In this document: positions 9,683 through 18,900 of the stretch, in pieces
How the letters are laid out: each line of letters begins with the position of its first letter
Position numbering within the stretch: position 1 is the stretch's first letter
Assembly (NCBI RefSeq): GCF_017745275.1
Contig: NZ_JAGHZS010000007.1
Location: 62,001 to 126,000, forward strand
Length of the DNA: 64,000 bases
Direction: 5' to 3'
Source of the DNA: Chitinophaga sp.
GTDB lineage: Bacteria; Bacteroidota; Bacteroidia; Chitinophagales; Chitinophagaceae
Notes under the pieces: generated by a model
Told to the model about the DNA's origin: nothing
What the model saw: only the letters and a program-made list of their open reading frames with translations
Database searches by the model: none
Position numbers and translations under genes: made by a program

Positions 9683-10924
9683 TTAAATTTTCCGGAAGAC
9701 AACAATGCCATTATGTCCTCCAAATCCGAAAGTATTACTCATGGCTACTGCAACTTTTTTTTCTATCGCAGTAGTTAATACAATTTGTAAGCCTGCGGGA
9801 ATGGCCGGATCCAGTTGCTGCGTGTTGATAGTGGGAGGGATGATGCCCTGTTCAATACTTTTCACACTGGCAATGGCTTCTATGGCGCCTGCTGCTCCCA
9901 GCAAATGGCCTGTCATAGATTTGGTGGCACTGATGTGCAGGTGCCCTGGTGCATCACCAAACAATTTTCCGATAGCGGCTATTTCACTCAGATCACCTAC
10001 AGGCGTGGAGGTAGCATGTGCGTTTAAATAGTCTACAGCTTCTTTATTCAGTCCCGCATCTTCGAGTGCCTGCTGCATGGCGCGGAAAGCACCCAGTCCT
10101 TCCGGGTGTGTGGCGGTCATGTGATAGGCATCCGCTGTCATAGCAGCACCAGCTACTTCCGCATAAATATGCGCTCCCCTCGCTTTGGCGTGTTCATATT
10201 CTTCCAGGATAAGGGCGCCGGCGCCTTCTCCCATCACAAAGCCGTCCCGTTCGGTGTCAAACGGGCGGGAACCACGGGCCGGATCATCATTGCGGACAGA
10301 CATCGCTTTCATAGCACAGAAGCCGCCTACAGAAGCAGGAGTGACAGGTGCTTCCGAACCACCGGTAACAATCACTTTGGCCTTACCGATACGGATATAC
10401 GTTAATGCATCCATGATGGCGGTGTTGGAGGTAGCACAGGCAGATACTGTGGTGTAGTTGATGCCCATTAATCCATATTTAATAGAGATCATACCGGAGG
10501 CCATATTGGTGATGAGCTTGGGCACAAAGTAAGGACTGAAGCGGGGATTGAAATCACCGGCCACGTACTCGGTCACCTGCTCTTCGAAGGTTTGCATTCC
10601 CCCCTGGCCGGAACCCCAGATAACGCCGGTATCAAACGGATCCATGCGGGAGAAATCAAGTCCCGAATCTTTAATGGCCTGGTCTGCTGCTACCAGCGCA
10701 TATTGTGTAAAGGGATCGGTTTTGCGTAGCTCTGCTTTGTCCAGCAATGCACTGGCGTCAAAGTTTTTCAGTTCGTTGGCAAATCGTGTCCGGAAGCGAC
10801 TGGCATCAAAGTGGGTAATAGTGGCTGCGCCACTTTTCCCATTGACCAGGCTATTCCAGAAATCAGCGACATTGTTGCCGATAGGAGATACGGTTCCCAT
10901 TCCTGTAATGACAACTCTTTTCAT
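9683..10924 (-). CDS. fabF: Beta-ketoacyl-ACP synthase II (KAS II)
   Basis: Condensing enzyme of fatty acid or related acyl-chain elongation: malonyl-ACP plus acyl-ACP gives 3-oxoacyl-ACP. The 413-residue length is normal for FabF. The catalytic triad is visible: Cys163 in VSACATSN, His303 in NAHATST and His340 in MTGHLLGAAG. No acyl carrier protein or other fatty-acid gene is adjacent; the only partner is a TetR regulator that ends 6 nt upstream. This may therefore be a regulated paralogue rather than the housekeeping copy, which is inference from context. Confidence 0.93.
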   Translation of the reverse strand: MKRVVITGMGTVSPIGNNVADFWNSLVNGKSGAATITHFDASRFRTRFANELKNFDASALLDKAELRKTDPFTQYALVAADQAIKDSGLDFSRMDPFDTGVIWGSGQGGMQTFEEQVTEYVAGDFNPRFSPYFVPKLITNMASGMISIKYGLMGINYTTVSACATSNTAIMDALTYIRIGKAKVIVTGGSEAPVTPASVGGFCAMKAMSVRNDDPARGSRPFDTERDGFVMGEGAGALILEEYEHAKARGAHIYAEVAGAAMTADAYHMTATHPEGLGAFRAMQQALEDAGLNKEAVDYLNAHATSTPVGDLSEIAAIGKLFGDAPGHLHISATKSMTGHLLGAAGAIEAIASVKSIEQGIIPPTINTQQLDPAIPAGLQIVLTTAIEKKVAVAMSNTFGFGGHNGIVVFRKI

Positions 10925-10930
10925 AGTATA

Positions 10931-11488
10931 TTATTTTTGACACAGGTCTTCCATCAGTTGATCTGCAATGCTGCGGAAAGCCGTTGGCCCCATTACCCGC
11001 GATAAGAGGAGGGAAGACTGTAAATTGGACATAATGAGCAGCGCCCTGGCGTGGGCGGCTCCTTTGAAGTGAATACATTTATTTTTACGGCCCTGCTCCA
11101 GGCATTGCGTCAGCCAGGTAACAATGCCATCGGCCATTTCCTGCACTTTTGTTTGCATCGCCGGAGCAAAAGTTTCAAAGTCGGTGGCCAGGGAACCCAT
11201 CAGGCAAATATTGCCCTGGCTGTTGTGCTGCCGGAAAACATCCACCAGCCTGGCTAACTGTTCATTTTCCGGTAACTGTTTCCATTTACCGGTCTGCTCC
11301 CTGAACTTTTCTATCTCCTGTTCAATCACTTCCACACCCAGGTCGCACTTCGCCGGAAAATGATAATGTACTGCGGCATTCTTAATATCCAGCGGCGCCG
11401 CAATATCCTTATAGCTAAAGGCATTGAAGCCTTTTGTTCTCACCAGGCGGTCCGCCATGGACACAATTTTTTCTTTCGTTCCTGACAT
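10931..11488 (-). CDS. TetR/AcrR family transcriptional regulator (in operon with fabF)
   Basis: A 185-residue TetR-type repressor. The N-terminal helix-turn-helix spans about residues 5-55 (VRTKGFNAFSYKDIA ... NAAVHYHFPAKCDLG, the usual YxHFxxK pattern). The C-terminal ligand domain is all-helical. It is the first gene of a two-gene unit with fabF (6-nt gap). A perfect palindrome at 11562-11581, 74 nt upstream of its start, is the obvious autoregulatory operator. Effector unknown; an acyl compound is plausible given the target but not shown. Confidence 0.9.
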   Translation of the reverse strand: MSGTKEKIVSMADRLVRTKGFNAFSYKDIAAPLDIKNAAVHYHFPAKCDLGVEVIEQEIEKFREQTGKWKQLPENEQLARLVDVFRQHNSQGNICLMGSLATDFETFAPAMQTKVQEMADGIVTWLTQCLEQGRKNKCIHFKGAAHARALLIMSNLQSSLLLSRVMGPTAFRSIADQLMEDLCQK

Positions 11489-11561
11489 GTTTTTTATAGC
11501 TTAAGCAGAAGGATAAAGCAACTGCGTTTGCTGCTGCTGTTTCCTTATTGCCATGCAAATA

Positions 11562-11581
11562 TACTTACTTAGTAGTAAGTA
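11562..11581. promoter_or_regulatory. Putative TetR operator
   Basis: Perfect 8-bp inverted repeat TACTTACT-TAGT-AGTAAGTA upstream of the TetR-fabF operon. Its size and symmetry fit a TetR dimer site. Confidence 0.65.
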
Positions 11582-11685
11582 AGCAAATATTCGCTGCCGG
11601 ATGGCAGGGGGATAAATAGGGCATCATGGAATAGCTGGGGCAAGGACCTAAAGAGTTGTAAGTAACCGCAACGAATAACAAGAAT

Positions 11686-11790
11686 ATGGAAATCAACTAT
11701 AGTGGCGGAAGGAGAAATACTATTCTTTCATTTGTATGCTTTTTTCTGCTACTACCATATTTAGTACAATGGAGTCCTTTTCAGAGATAG
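11686..11790 (+). CDS. Possible 34-residue single-span membrane peptide
   Basis: An ATG frame lying in the 371-nt gap between the TetR gene and the permease 3' end. It encodes a polar, basic N-terminus (SGGRRN), then a hydrophobic stretch (ILSFVCFFLLLPYLV) and a short polar tail, ending TAG. The shape fits a small membrane protein or type I toxin-like peptide. No promoter or ribosome site is convincing, so it may be chance coding. Apart from this frame and the operator the gap holds nothing I recognise. Confidence 0.2.
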   Translation: MEINYSGGRRNTILSFVCFFLLLPYLVQWSPFQR

Positions 11791-11859
11791 TGGCTGCTGT
11801 GCAGCGTTATATAGGTTAAATGGAAAACGCGCTTCACTCAATCGCTTTTCGCTTTCTGC

Positions 11860-14232
11860 TTACTCTGCCTTGAGGCTTTTCACCGGGTTCATCAGCGCGG
11901 CCTTCACAGACTGAAAACTAATGGTGAGCAATGCAATGAGCATAGCCGCCAGTCCTGCTAATATAAATACCCAGTAATGAATAGATACCCGGTAAGGATA
12001 TTTCTCCAGCCAATGCGACATGGCATACCAGGCAACCGGGAAGGCGATGAGGGCAGCAATCCCTACCAGCTTCAGGAAGTCCGCGGAAAGCAGGCGGGTG
12101 ATACCGCTTACGCTGGCGCCTAATACTTTGCGGATACCGATTTCCTTGGTACGCCGCTCTGCGGTGTAAGCGGCCAGGCCAAACAATCCCAGGCAACTGA
12201 TAATAATAGCCAGTGTGGCAAATAAACGGGATAACTGCTGCATCAATGTTTCATTCTCAAACATGGCGTTGAACTGGTCATCCACAAAGCGGTAAGTAAA
12301 TGGATATGCGGGATTGTAACGTTTCATCACCTCACCAATAAGGGCAATACCGGTTTCTTTATCAGTGCTGGTGTTCATGCGCACATATAAAAGGGTAGCG
12401 GCTTGTGGCCTGCAGTAAAATACTACCGGATCCGGGCTGCCATACATGTTCCCGTAAACATAGTCTTTCACCACGCCAACAATCCTGGAGTGTATCATAC
12501 TATCAGCTTCCGGGGTCAGTAATGTTTTGCCCACTGCGCTGCCATTTCCTATGATTTTTTCGAGCGATTGGGTAATGAGTACATCTGTACCATTAGCGGT
12601 GGTTACCGGCTTGAAATCACTGCCGGAAACGATTTTCATGCCGGTGGTACGAATAAATTCCGGCCCTGTTAATCGCTGGGAGATCAGTATTTTTTCCCCT
12701 TCCGGTTTTCCTTCCCAACTGATCTCATTAGTGTTGTTGCCACCATAAATAGCGGGATGATCAGCCAGTGCAACGTCTTGTACCTGGCCGGTGGCCAGCA
12801 GCGCATCTTTAATAGCCGGGAAATTTTGTACCATATTCCCTTTCACGTCCAGTGAAATCAGGTTGTCTTTGTTGAAGCCCAGGTTCCTGTTCTTTACATG
12901 TTGTATCTGCTGATAAATGATGATAGTGCAGATAATCAGGATGATAGAAACGCTGAATTGTGCAATCACCAACCCTTTACGGATGAAGGCTGCGCTGCCG
13001 GTCTTCATTTTAATGCCTTTCAGTACAAACACGGGGTTGAAAGAAGAAAGATATAAAGAAGGGTAACTACCTGCAATCATGCCACACACCAGCGTGATCA
13101 ACAGTAGCCACGTGATATGAACCGGGTTGGTGAGGCCCACCACCAGGTGCTTATCTACCAAAGTATTAAATCCGGGTAATACCAGTAATAACAATAGCAC
13201 GGCAATGCCGGCAGCCAGCAACGACATAAACAATGCTTCACCGATAAATTGTATTACCAGCTTACCTTTCCCGGCACCCATTACTTTCCGGATGCCTACT
13301 TCCCTCGCGCGCTTTTCACTGCGCGCAGTAGAGAGATTCATGAAGTTAATACAGGCAATAAAAAGAATGATCCATGCAATCAATGAAAACAGGTGAACAT
13401 ATTCGATCCGTCCGCCGCTTTGCTGGCCATGTTCGAAGCGTCCGCGCAGGCGCCAGTCGTTCATCGCAAACAGGAATGGATGGGTGATAGCGGTAGGATC
13501 ATGTTGTTTAACATAGTCATGCAACTGGTGGTTAATCGCCGCCAGGTTAGCATTGGGTGCCAGTTCCACGAAGGTGCTGACAGAATTGGCGCCCCAGTTT
13601 TTCAGATAAGCATTGTTACGGAAATATATTTCAAATGGTGCTACCCAATCAAACCGGATACTCGAATTCTCGGGTAAATCTTTCACCACGCCTGTTACGA
13701 TATAAGGTTGCCGATGCTCCATCAGCACGGTTCTGCCTAATACGTTTTTGGTATCACCGAAAAAATTCCGGGCTGTTTTTTCCGTTAGCACAATGGAATA
13801 TAACTGGGAAAAAGGCGTGGCGGCACTCCCTTCAATAAAGGAAAACGTAAACATATCGAACAGGCTGGAATCGGCGTACAGCCCACTGGCGTACAGGTTT
13901 TTATCACCAATGGTAAACAGCATACTGGTGACTGTTTCTGTAGACCGGCCACTTCGCGCGATGCCTGGTATATCAGCCTTCATGGCCGGCGCTAATGGAG
14001 CAGGGGTGGAAGAAAAAGTGCGGATACCTTCATATTCCCAGTTTTCCATTACCTGGTAAATGCGCTCTTTCTTTACATGAGTATTGTCAAACATTAGTTC
14101 ATCCTCCACCCATAGAAAGATCACTGCCGCGCAGGTCAAACCTATCGCTAACCCAAAAATATTGAGGAAGCTATAGGTTTTATTTTTCCATAAGTTCCGG
14201 AGGGTAACCTTAATGTAGTTGTTAAACATCAT
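11860..14232 (-). CDS. MacB/FtsX-type ABC transporter permease
   Basis: The 790-residue protein has the duplicated architecture of large Bacteroidota permeases. It starts with an N-terminal transmembrane helix (about 20-42) and a periplasmic MacB_PCD domain. An FtsX block with three helices and the EKRAREVGIRKVMGAG motif follows. Then come a second periplasmic domain and a second FtsX block with the matching TKEIGIRKVLGAS motif. No ATPase gene lies nearby, so it must pair with one elsewhere. Likely role: efflux of peptides or drugs, or lipoprotein-linked mechanotransmission. Upstream lie a sigma-54-like promoter (14273-14287) and a dyad (14350-14367). Confidence 0.9.
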   Translation of the reverse strand: MMFNNYIKVTLRNLWKNKTYSFLNIFGLAIGLTCAAVIFLWVEDELMFDNTHVKKERIYQVMENWEYEGIRTFSSTPAPLAPAMKADIPGIARSGRSTETVTSMLFTIGDKNLYASGLYADSSLFDMFTFSFIEGSAATPFSQLYSIVLTEKTARNFFGDTKNVLGRTVLMEHRQPYIVTGVVKDLPENSSIRFDWVAPFEIYFRNNAYLKNWGANSVSTFVELAPNANLAAINHQLHDYVKQHDPTAITHPFLFAMNDWRLRGRFEHGQQSGGRIEYVHLFSLIAWIILFIACINFMNLSTARSEKRAREVGIRKVMGAGKGKLVIQFIGEALFMSLLAAGIAVLLLLLVLPGFNTLVDKHLVVGLTNPVHITWLLLITLVCGMIAGSYPSLYLSSFNPVFVLKGIKMKTGSAAFIRKGLVIAQFSVSIILIICTIIIYQQIQHVKNRNLGFNKDNLISLDVKGNMVQNFPAIKDALLATGQVQDVALADHPAIYGGNNTNEISWEGKPEGEKILISQRLTGPEFIRTTGMKIVSGSDFKPVTTANGTDVLITQSLEKIIGNGSAVGKTLLTPEADSMIHSRIVGVVKDYVYGNMYGSPDPVVFYCRPQAATLLYVRMNTSTDKETGIALIGEVMKRYNPAYPFTYRFVDDQFNAMFENETLMQQLSRLFATLAIIISCLGLFGLAAYTAERRTKEIGIRKVLGASVSGITRLLSADFLKLVGIAALIAFPVAWYAMSHWLEKYPYRVSIHYWVFILAGLAAMLIALLTISFQSVKAALMNPVKSLKAE

Positions 14233-14272
14233 AGTTGATACATCTTTAACACGGGAATGTGCCTCCGGGAGG

Positions 14273-14287
14273 GCTAATAGAATGCCA
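14273..14287 (-). promoter_or_regulatory. Candidate sigma-54 (-24/-12) promoter of the permease
   Basis: On the minus strand the site reads TGGCATTCTATTAGC. The GG and GC dinucleotides are separated by exactly 10 nt, as sigma-54 requires, and the -24 half TGGCA is consensus. The -12 half is imperfect (TAGC instead of TTGC). It would start transcription about 29 nt before the permease ATG. Confidence 0.4.
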
Positions 14288-14349
14288 CGTTATTATTTAT
14301 TGATAACTAACCTGTTATTCAACGGCGATTGTCCGCTTTTAATGGCTCC

Positions 14350-14367
14350 GTGTCCGATACCGGACAC
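14350..14367. promoter_or_regulatory. Perfect dyad GTGTCCG-N4-CGGACAC (possible enhancer-binding site)
   Basis: 7-bp perfect arms with a 4-nt spacer, centred about 98 nt upstream of the predicted sigma-54 start site. This is the usual distance for an enhancer-binding protein. An extra half-site TGTCCG is at 14330-14335. It also lies just past the 3' end of the GIY-YIG gene. Confidence 0.5.
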
Positions 14368-14379
14368 TAACCGGTTCAA

Positions 14380-14724
14380 TCAATGATAGCCTTTTTCTCC
14401 ATAGGGTGCCAGTTCCAGCATCACCAACTTCTCCAGTGTTTTAATTTCCTGCTTTATATCTACTGCCGGATCATCATTTTCTTTCAACACTTCCACTATC
14501 TCATATACGAAATCATCGGGGCCTTGTTCCTGCCAGTCGCGCTGCAGCCGCTCATTAAAATGATTGCCTGTTTGCAGTTGCACCCGCAGCGAATTCCACG
14601 CGCGGTCCAGGTCCATGCTGCTGCCAATAAATACTTTGTTGTTACGCTTGTTACGCAATTGGAATACACCTTTCCGGAAAGTCATTTCCCTATATGCCTG
14701 TTTCAGTTCTTTTCTTGATGTCAT
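14380..14724 (-). CDS. GIY-YIG nuclease superfamily protein
   Basis: A 114-residue protein with a compact GIY-YIG-like fold. The degenerate GIY strand is KGVFQLRN, the YIG strand KVFIGSS, followed by DLDRAWNSLR and the FVYEIVEV segment seen in the family. The first tyrosines of both motifs are replaced by Phe or Val, so catalytic activity is uncertain. It starts 3 nt after the stop of the TetR gene, so the two are almost certainly translated from one message. Role unknown; family members cut DNA in repair, restriction or mobile elements. Confidence 0.75.
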   Translation of the reverse strand: MTSRKELKQAYREMTFRKGVFQLRNKRNNKVFIGSSMDLDRAWNSLRVQLQTGNHFNERLQRDWQEQGPDDFVYEIVEVLKENDDPAVDIKQEIKTLEKLVMLELAPYGEKGYH

Positions 14725-14727
14725 CGT

Positions 14728-15318
14728 TTAATTTTTTAATTGGCCGTCTATTAATTGGCCGGCCTGTTTCAGAAAGGCGCTATAACTTTCCGGGTAGCGC
14801 CGGTTCAGGTATAATGTCAGTAATCCTGTAATGCTGTATAGCAAGGCCGCCTGCTTCAACGTTGCTTCCCGGGCGGTGAGCATACGTTTGTCAATACAAT
14901 ATTTCCAGTCGGCTGCACAGAGCTCCGTCAATAAAGACGTTACCAGCCCGGTAGTGTTGCCCTTATTATCGACCTCCGATAATTTTTCCACGAAGAATAA
15001 TTCAAAGATGCCGGGGTATTGAATAAAGTATTCCATATAGGCCAGCACCGTTGCTTTTAGCCGCCTGTTGCCTGGCGTAACGCCGGCTGTGTGGGCAGTT
15101 ACATACTCACTGCATTCCGCGCGGAAGTCTTTCACACAAAGGAATACCAGGTCTTTTACATCCTTGAAATAATTATATAACGTAGCAAAGGAATAGCCTG
15201 CCCGGTCGGCGATATTGCGCACACTCACACTTTTCAATCCCTCACTTTTCAGGATCTCTTTGGTGGCTTCAATGAAATATCCTTTTACCCGCTGCTCCTG
15301 TATTTCTTTTTTATTCAT
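14728..15318 (-). CDS. TetR/AcrR family transcriptional regulator (paired with GIY-YIG gene)
   Basis: A 196-residue TetR regulator. The helix-turn-helix is RNIADRAGYSFATLYNYFKD (about residues 33-52). The C-terminal domain resembles a ligand-binding TetR_C. The frame extends to 15384, but that extension runs through a palindromic operator, so I use the ATG at 15318 (MNKKEIQEQR). The palindrome at 15334-15348 sits 15 nt upstream of the start, ideal for autorepression. It is followed by the GIY-YIG gene (3-nt gap). Confidence 0.9.
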   Translation of the reverse strand: MNKKEIQEQRVKGYFIEATKEILKSEGLKSVSVRNIADRAGYSFATLYNYFKDVKDLVFLCVKDFRAECSEYVTAHTAGVTPGNRRLKATVLAYMEYFIQYPGIFELFFVEKLSEVDNKGNTTGLVTSLLTELCAADWKYCIDKRMLTAREATLKQAALLYSITGLLTLYLNRRYPESYSAFLKQAGQLIDGQLKN

Positions 15319-15333
15319 AATAGTGCAAATATA

Positions 15334-15348
15334 TTGAACACTGTTCAA
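15334..15348. promoter_or_regulatory. Putative TetR operator
   Basis: Perfect 7-bp inverted repeat around one central base, TTGAACA-C-TGTTCAA, immediately upstream of the TetR-GIY-YIG operon. Confidence 0.65.
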
Positions 15349-15928
15349 AAAACAGGAAAGTATACCCGGGAAAACAAAAATCAATGGGTCATCTACCGGT
15401 TTTACGTGATAAATTTCCCTGCAATGAATTTTACCGAACAGGATAGTGCAGGACGGTAGGAATAAATTTCTTATTTAATTTGCCACCAGTTTTAGTGAAG
15501 AAAGTACTATAAAACGAATTAATTATACAGTGAACAGCACCTATGGTGCAAAACAGGAACAATAGCGGCAGAGATACCCAAAGACTCCCTACCCGCTATG
15601 TGTGCAGGCCCTTGCGTACTACCATTTATTTAGTCCGGAATTTTTGAAACAACCAAAATTAAGCAACCACAATATGTCATCCTGGTAAAACATCACATGT
15701 AACAACAATGCTGTGCGGTGCGTGTAGTGGGCATGCCATTGCTACATTCGCCACCCCGCACATTTTTTATCTCTCGTCGGATTTGACTTCAGAGAGCTTT
15801 GTTATTGACTGAAAAACCGGTTAGCACCTGTAATACCAGGATGGAGAAGGTATGCTTTGTTATTGCATCAACAGATCGTTTTAGTATTCATTTCATCATC
15901 ACCATCAAATTGTAAATAGCGTTGCGCT
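15349..15928. other. 580-nt non-coding region upstream of the polysaccharide locus
   Basis: I see no gene here. The region holds a long hairpin followed by T6 (15712-15768) and two copies of the 12-mer GCTTTGTTATTG (15796-15807 and 15854-15865, 58-nt spacing). There is no clear TAnnTTTG promoter in front of SusC, though related TTTG-rich stretches occur at both repeats. It probably contains the promoter and leader of the SusC operon. Confidence 0.5.
15712..15768 (+). terminator. Terminator- or attenuator-like hairpin 160 nt upstream of SusC
   Basis: The outer stem TGTGCGG/CCGCACA and a second stem TGTAG/CTACA form one long imperfect hairpin, followed directly by six T. It points toward SusC, with no gene ending just upstream on this strand. 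Confidence 0.5.
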
Positions 15929-18900
15929 ATGGAAAATTCTACGTTTAGAAAAACACACTATTTTTTTTCACGATGCTGGAAAACCTTCCACCACAAAAGG
16001 TATGGGCTGTTATCAGCCATCCTGCTATCGGGATCGTTATCATCCGCACAACAACGAATGACCGTTTCCGGCATCGTTGCTTCCTCAGATGATAACTCCC
16101 TGATCCCCGGCGTCACGGTACTGGTCATGGGTACCAGCAAAGGAACCACCACGAATGAGAAAGGCAGGTATTTCCTGGACGCCCAAACGGGCGACTCGCT
16201 TATCTTTCGTTACATCGGCTTTATAGAAAAGCATGTCAGGGTAGGATCTCAATCCGTTATAAATATCACCCTGCAATCTGTATCGAGCCAGCTAAAAGAT
16301 GTGGTGGTAATGGCCTTTGGTACCAAAAAAAAGAATGATGTAGTAGGATCTGTTACTACCATCCGGCCGGCCGATCTGAAAGTGCCTTCCAGTAACCTGA
16401 CCACCGCACTGGCAGGTCGCGCCGCCGGCCTCATTGCCTTCCAGCGCAGTGGTGAACCCGGGCAGGATAATGCACAGTTTTTTATCCGCGGCGTAACCAC
16501 CTTCGGGTATAAAAAAGATCCCCTCATCCTGATAGATGGGATCGAATTAACAACTACAGATCTCGCCCGCCTGCAGGTGGATGATATTGCCAGTTTTTCG
16601 ATTTTGAAAGATGCCAGCGCTACGGCGTTATATGGTTCCAGGGCCGCCAACGGCGTGATCCTCGTCACTACCAAAGAGGGTGCGGTAGGAAAAGCCCACC
16701 TCTCTTTCCGCGTAGAAAATTCCTTCTCGGCACCCACTAAAAATATTGAGCTGGCCGATCCGGTCACTTACATGAAACTATCTAATGAAGCGGTACTCAC
16801 CCGTGACCCATTAGGCGCATTGCCCTACAGCGAAGAAAAAATAGAAAACACGGAAGCCGGTGGCAACCCTATCGCGTATCCTGCTAACGACTGGAGAAAG
16901 CTGATGTTTAAAGACTATACGATGAATCAGCGCCTCAACCTCGCCGTGAGTGGAGGAGGAGGCGTAGCACGGTATTATGTTTCCGGCGCCTATAACCGTG
17001 ATAACGGGTTGATGAAAGTAGATAAGCGGAATAACTTCAACACCAATATCCGCTTAAACAGCTACAGCCTGCGTTCCAATGTGAATGTAAACATCACCAG
17101 GACTACAGAAATGGTAGTGCGCTTAAGCGGCAGCTTCGATGATTACACCGGCCCGCTCGACGGCGGCGCTACGATGTACGAGAAAGTAATGCGGTCTAAC
17201 CCGGTGCTGTTTCCTGCTTATTTTCCCAAAGACGCGGAACATCAGCATGTAAGCCATATCCTGTTCGGTAATTACGATGCTGGACAGTATATCAACCCAT
17301 ACGCTGATATGGTGAAAGGGTATAAAAACTATTCCAGGTCCCTCATGCTGGCACAGATTGAATTGAAGCAGGATCTGAAAGCCATCGCACCCGGACTGGT
17401 ACTCAGCGGCATGGTAAATACCAACCGTACCTCGTATTTTGATGTAAGCCGCTTCTACAATCCATTCTGGTATAAGATGGATGCCTACGATAAATTGGAG
17501 AACCAATACTTTATCACGAATATCAACCCCAACGAAGGCACGGAGTACCTGGGCTATAATGAAGGCGGTAAAACAATCAGCACGGCCTTTTACCTGGAAT
17601 CGAGGTTGAATTATGATCATAGCTTTAATAAAAGCGATGTAAGCGGGATGGTGGTATTTATGGCGCAAAACCGTTTGAATGCCAATGCCGGTGACTTGCA
17701 ACAATCGCTCCCGTTCAGGAACATGGGCATATCGGGCAGGGCTACCTACGCTTATGATAAACGTTATTATACCGAAATCAATTTTGGTTATAATGGGTCT
17801 GAGCGTTTCGACAGGCATCATCGGTTTGGATTTTTCCCGTCTGTAGGTCTTGCCTGGACAGTATCTAACGAGCATTTTTTTGAATCCCTGAAATCGGTCG
17901 TTTCTAATATGAGACTGAGAGGCACCTACGGTATCATCGGTAATGATGCCATTGGTTCACCACAGGACCGGTTCTTTTATCTCTCGAATGTAAATATGAA
18001 TGATGATAAAAGAAGTGCAACGTTTGGGCGGGATCCGGGGACGTTATACAGCCTCAACGGCGTATCTATCTCCCGGTATGCTAACCCGAATATTACCTGG
18101 GAAACATCTAAACAAAAGAATATTGCCCTCGATCTTGGACTGTTCAACAAGCTGAATATTACGGCAGAATATTTTTCCCAATACCGCGATCATATCCTGA
18201 TGGATCGTGCCGCGATCCCTGAAGCTGCCGGTTTTGCCGCGCCTATCAGGGCCAATGTGGGCGTAGCTACAGCACAAGGCGTGGATCTCTCAATGGATTA
18301 TAAGCAATTTTTTAAGAATGATTTCTGGGTATCTGTGATGGCCAATTTTACCTACGCTACCAGTCAGTATAAAAATTATGAAGAGCCCAGGTATAACGAA
18401 TCATATCGCTATCATACCGGTTATTCTATCAACCAGACTTTTGGATACATCGCTGAAAAACTCTTTGTAGACGATGCCGAAGCCGCCAATTCACCGAAGC
18501 AGAATTTTGGTCCCTATGGTGGTGGAGATATTAAGTACCTCGATGTAAATCATGATGGACAGCTTACTGAAGCTGATAAAGTAGCGATCGGGAATCCCAC
18601 GGTGCCGGAAGTTATATATGGATTTGGCTTCTCCCTGGGCTATAAAAATTTCGATTTCTCTTCTTTTTTCCAGGGGCTTAGTAATGAATCATTCTGGATA
18701 GATCCTGCTGCCACGGCGCCTTTTGCCGGTCAAAACCAACTGCTGAAAGCTTACGCGGATGATCACTGGTCTGAAGATCACCAGGATGTGCACGCGCTAT
18801 GGCCTCGTTTAAGCCCGGATTTTAATCAGAACAATACACAACCCAGCACCTGGTTTATGCGCAATGGCGCCTTCCTCCGGTTGAAACAAGTGGAAATAGG

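Noticed and set aside
17123..17875. 250-codon minus-strand frame inside SusC
   Set aside because: Shadow of the SusC reading frame with no domain or start context.
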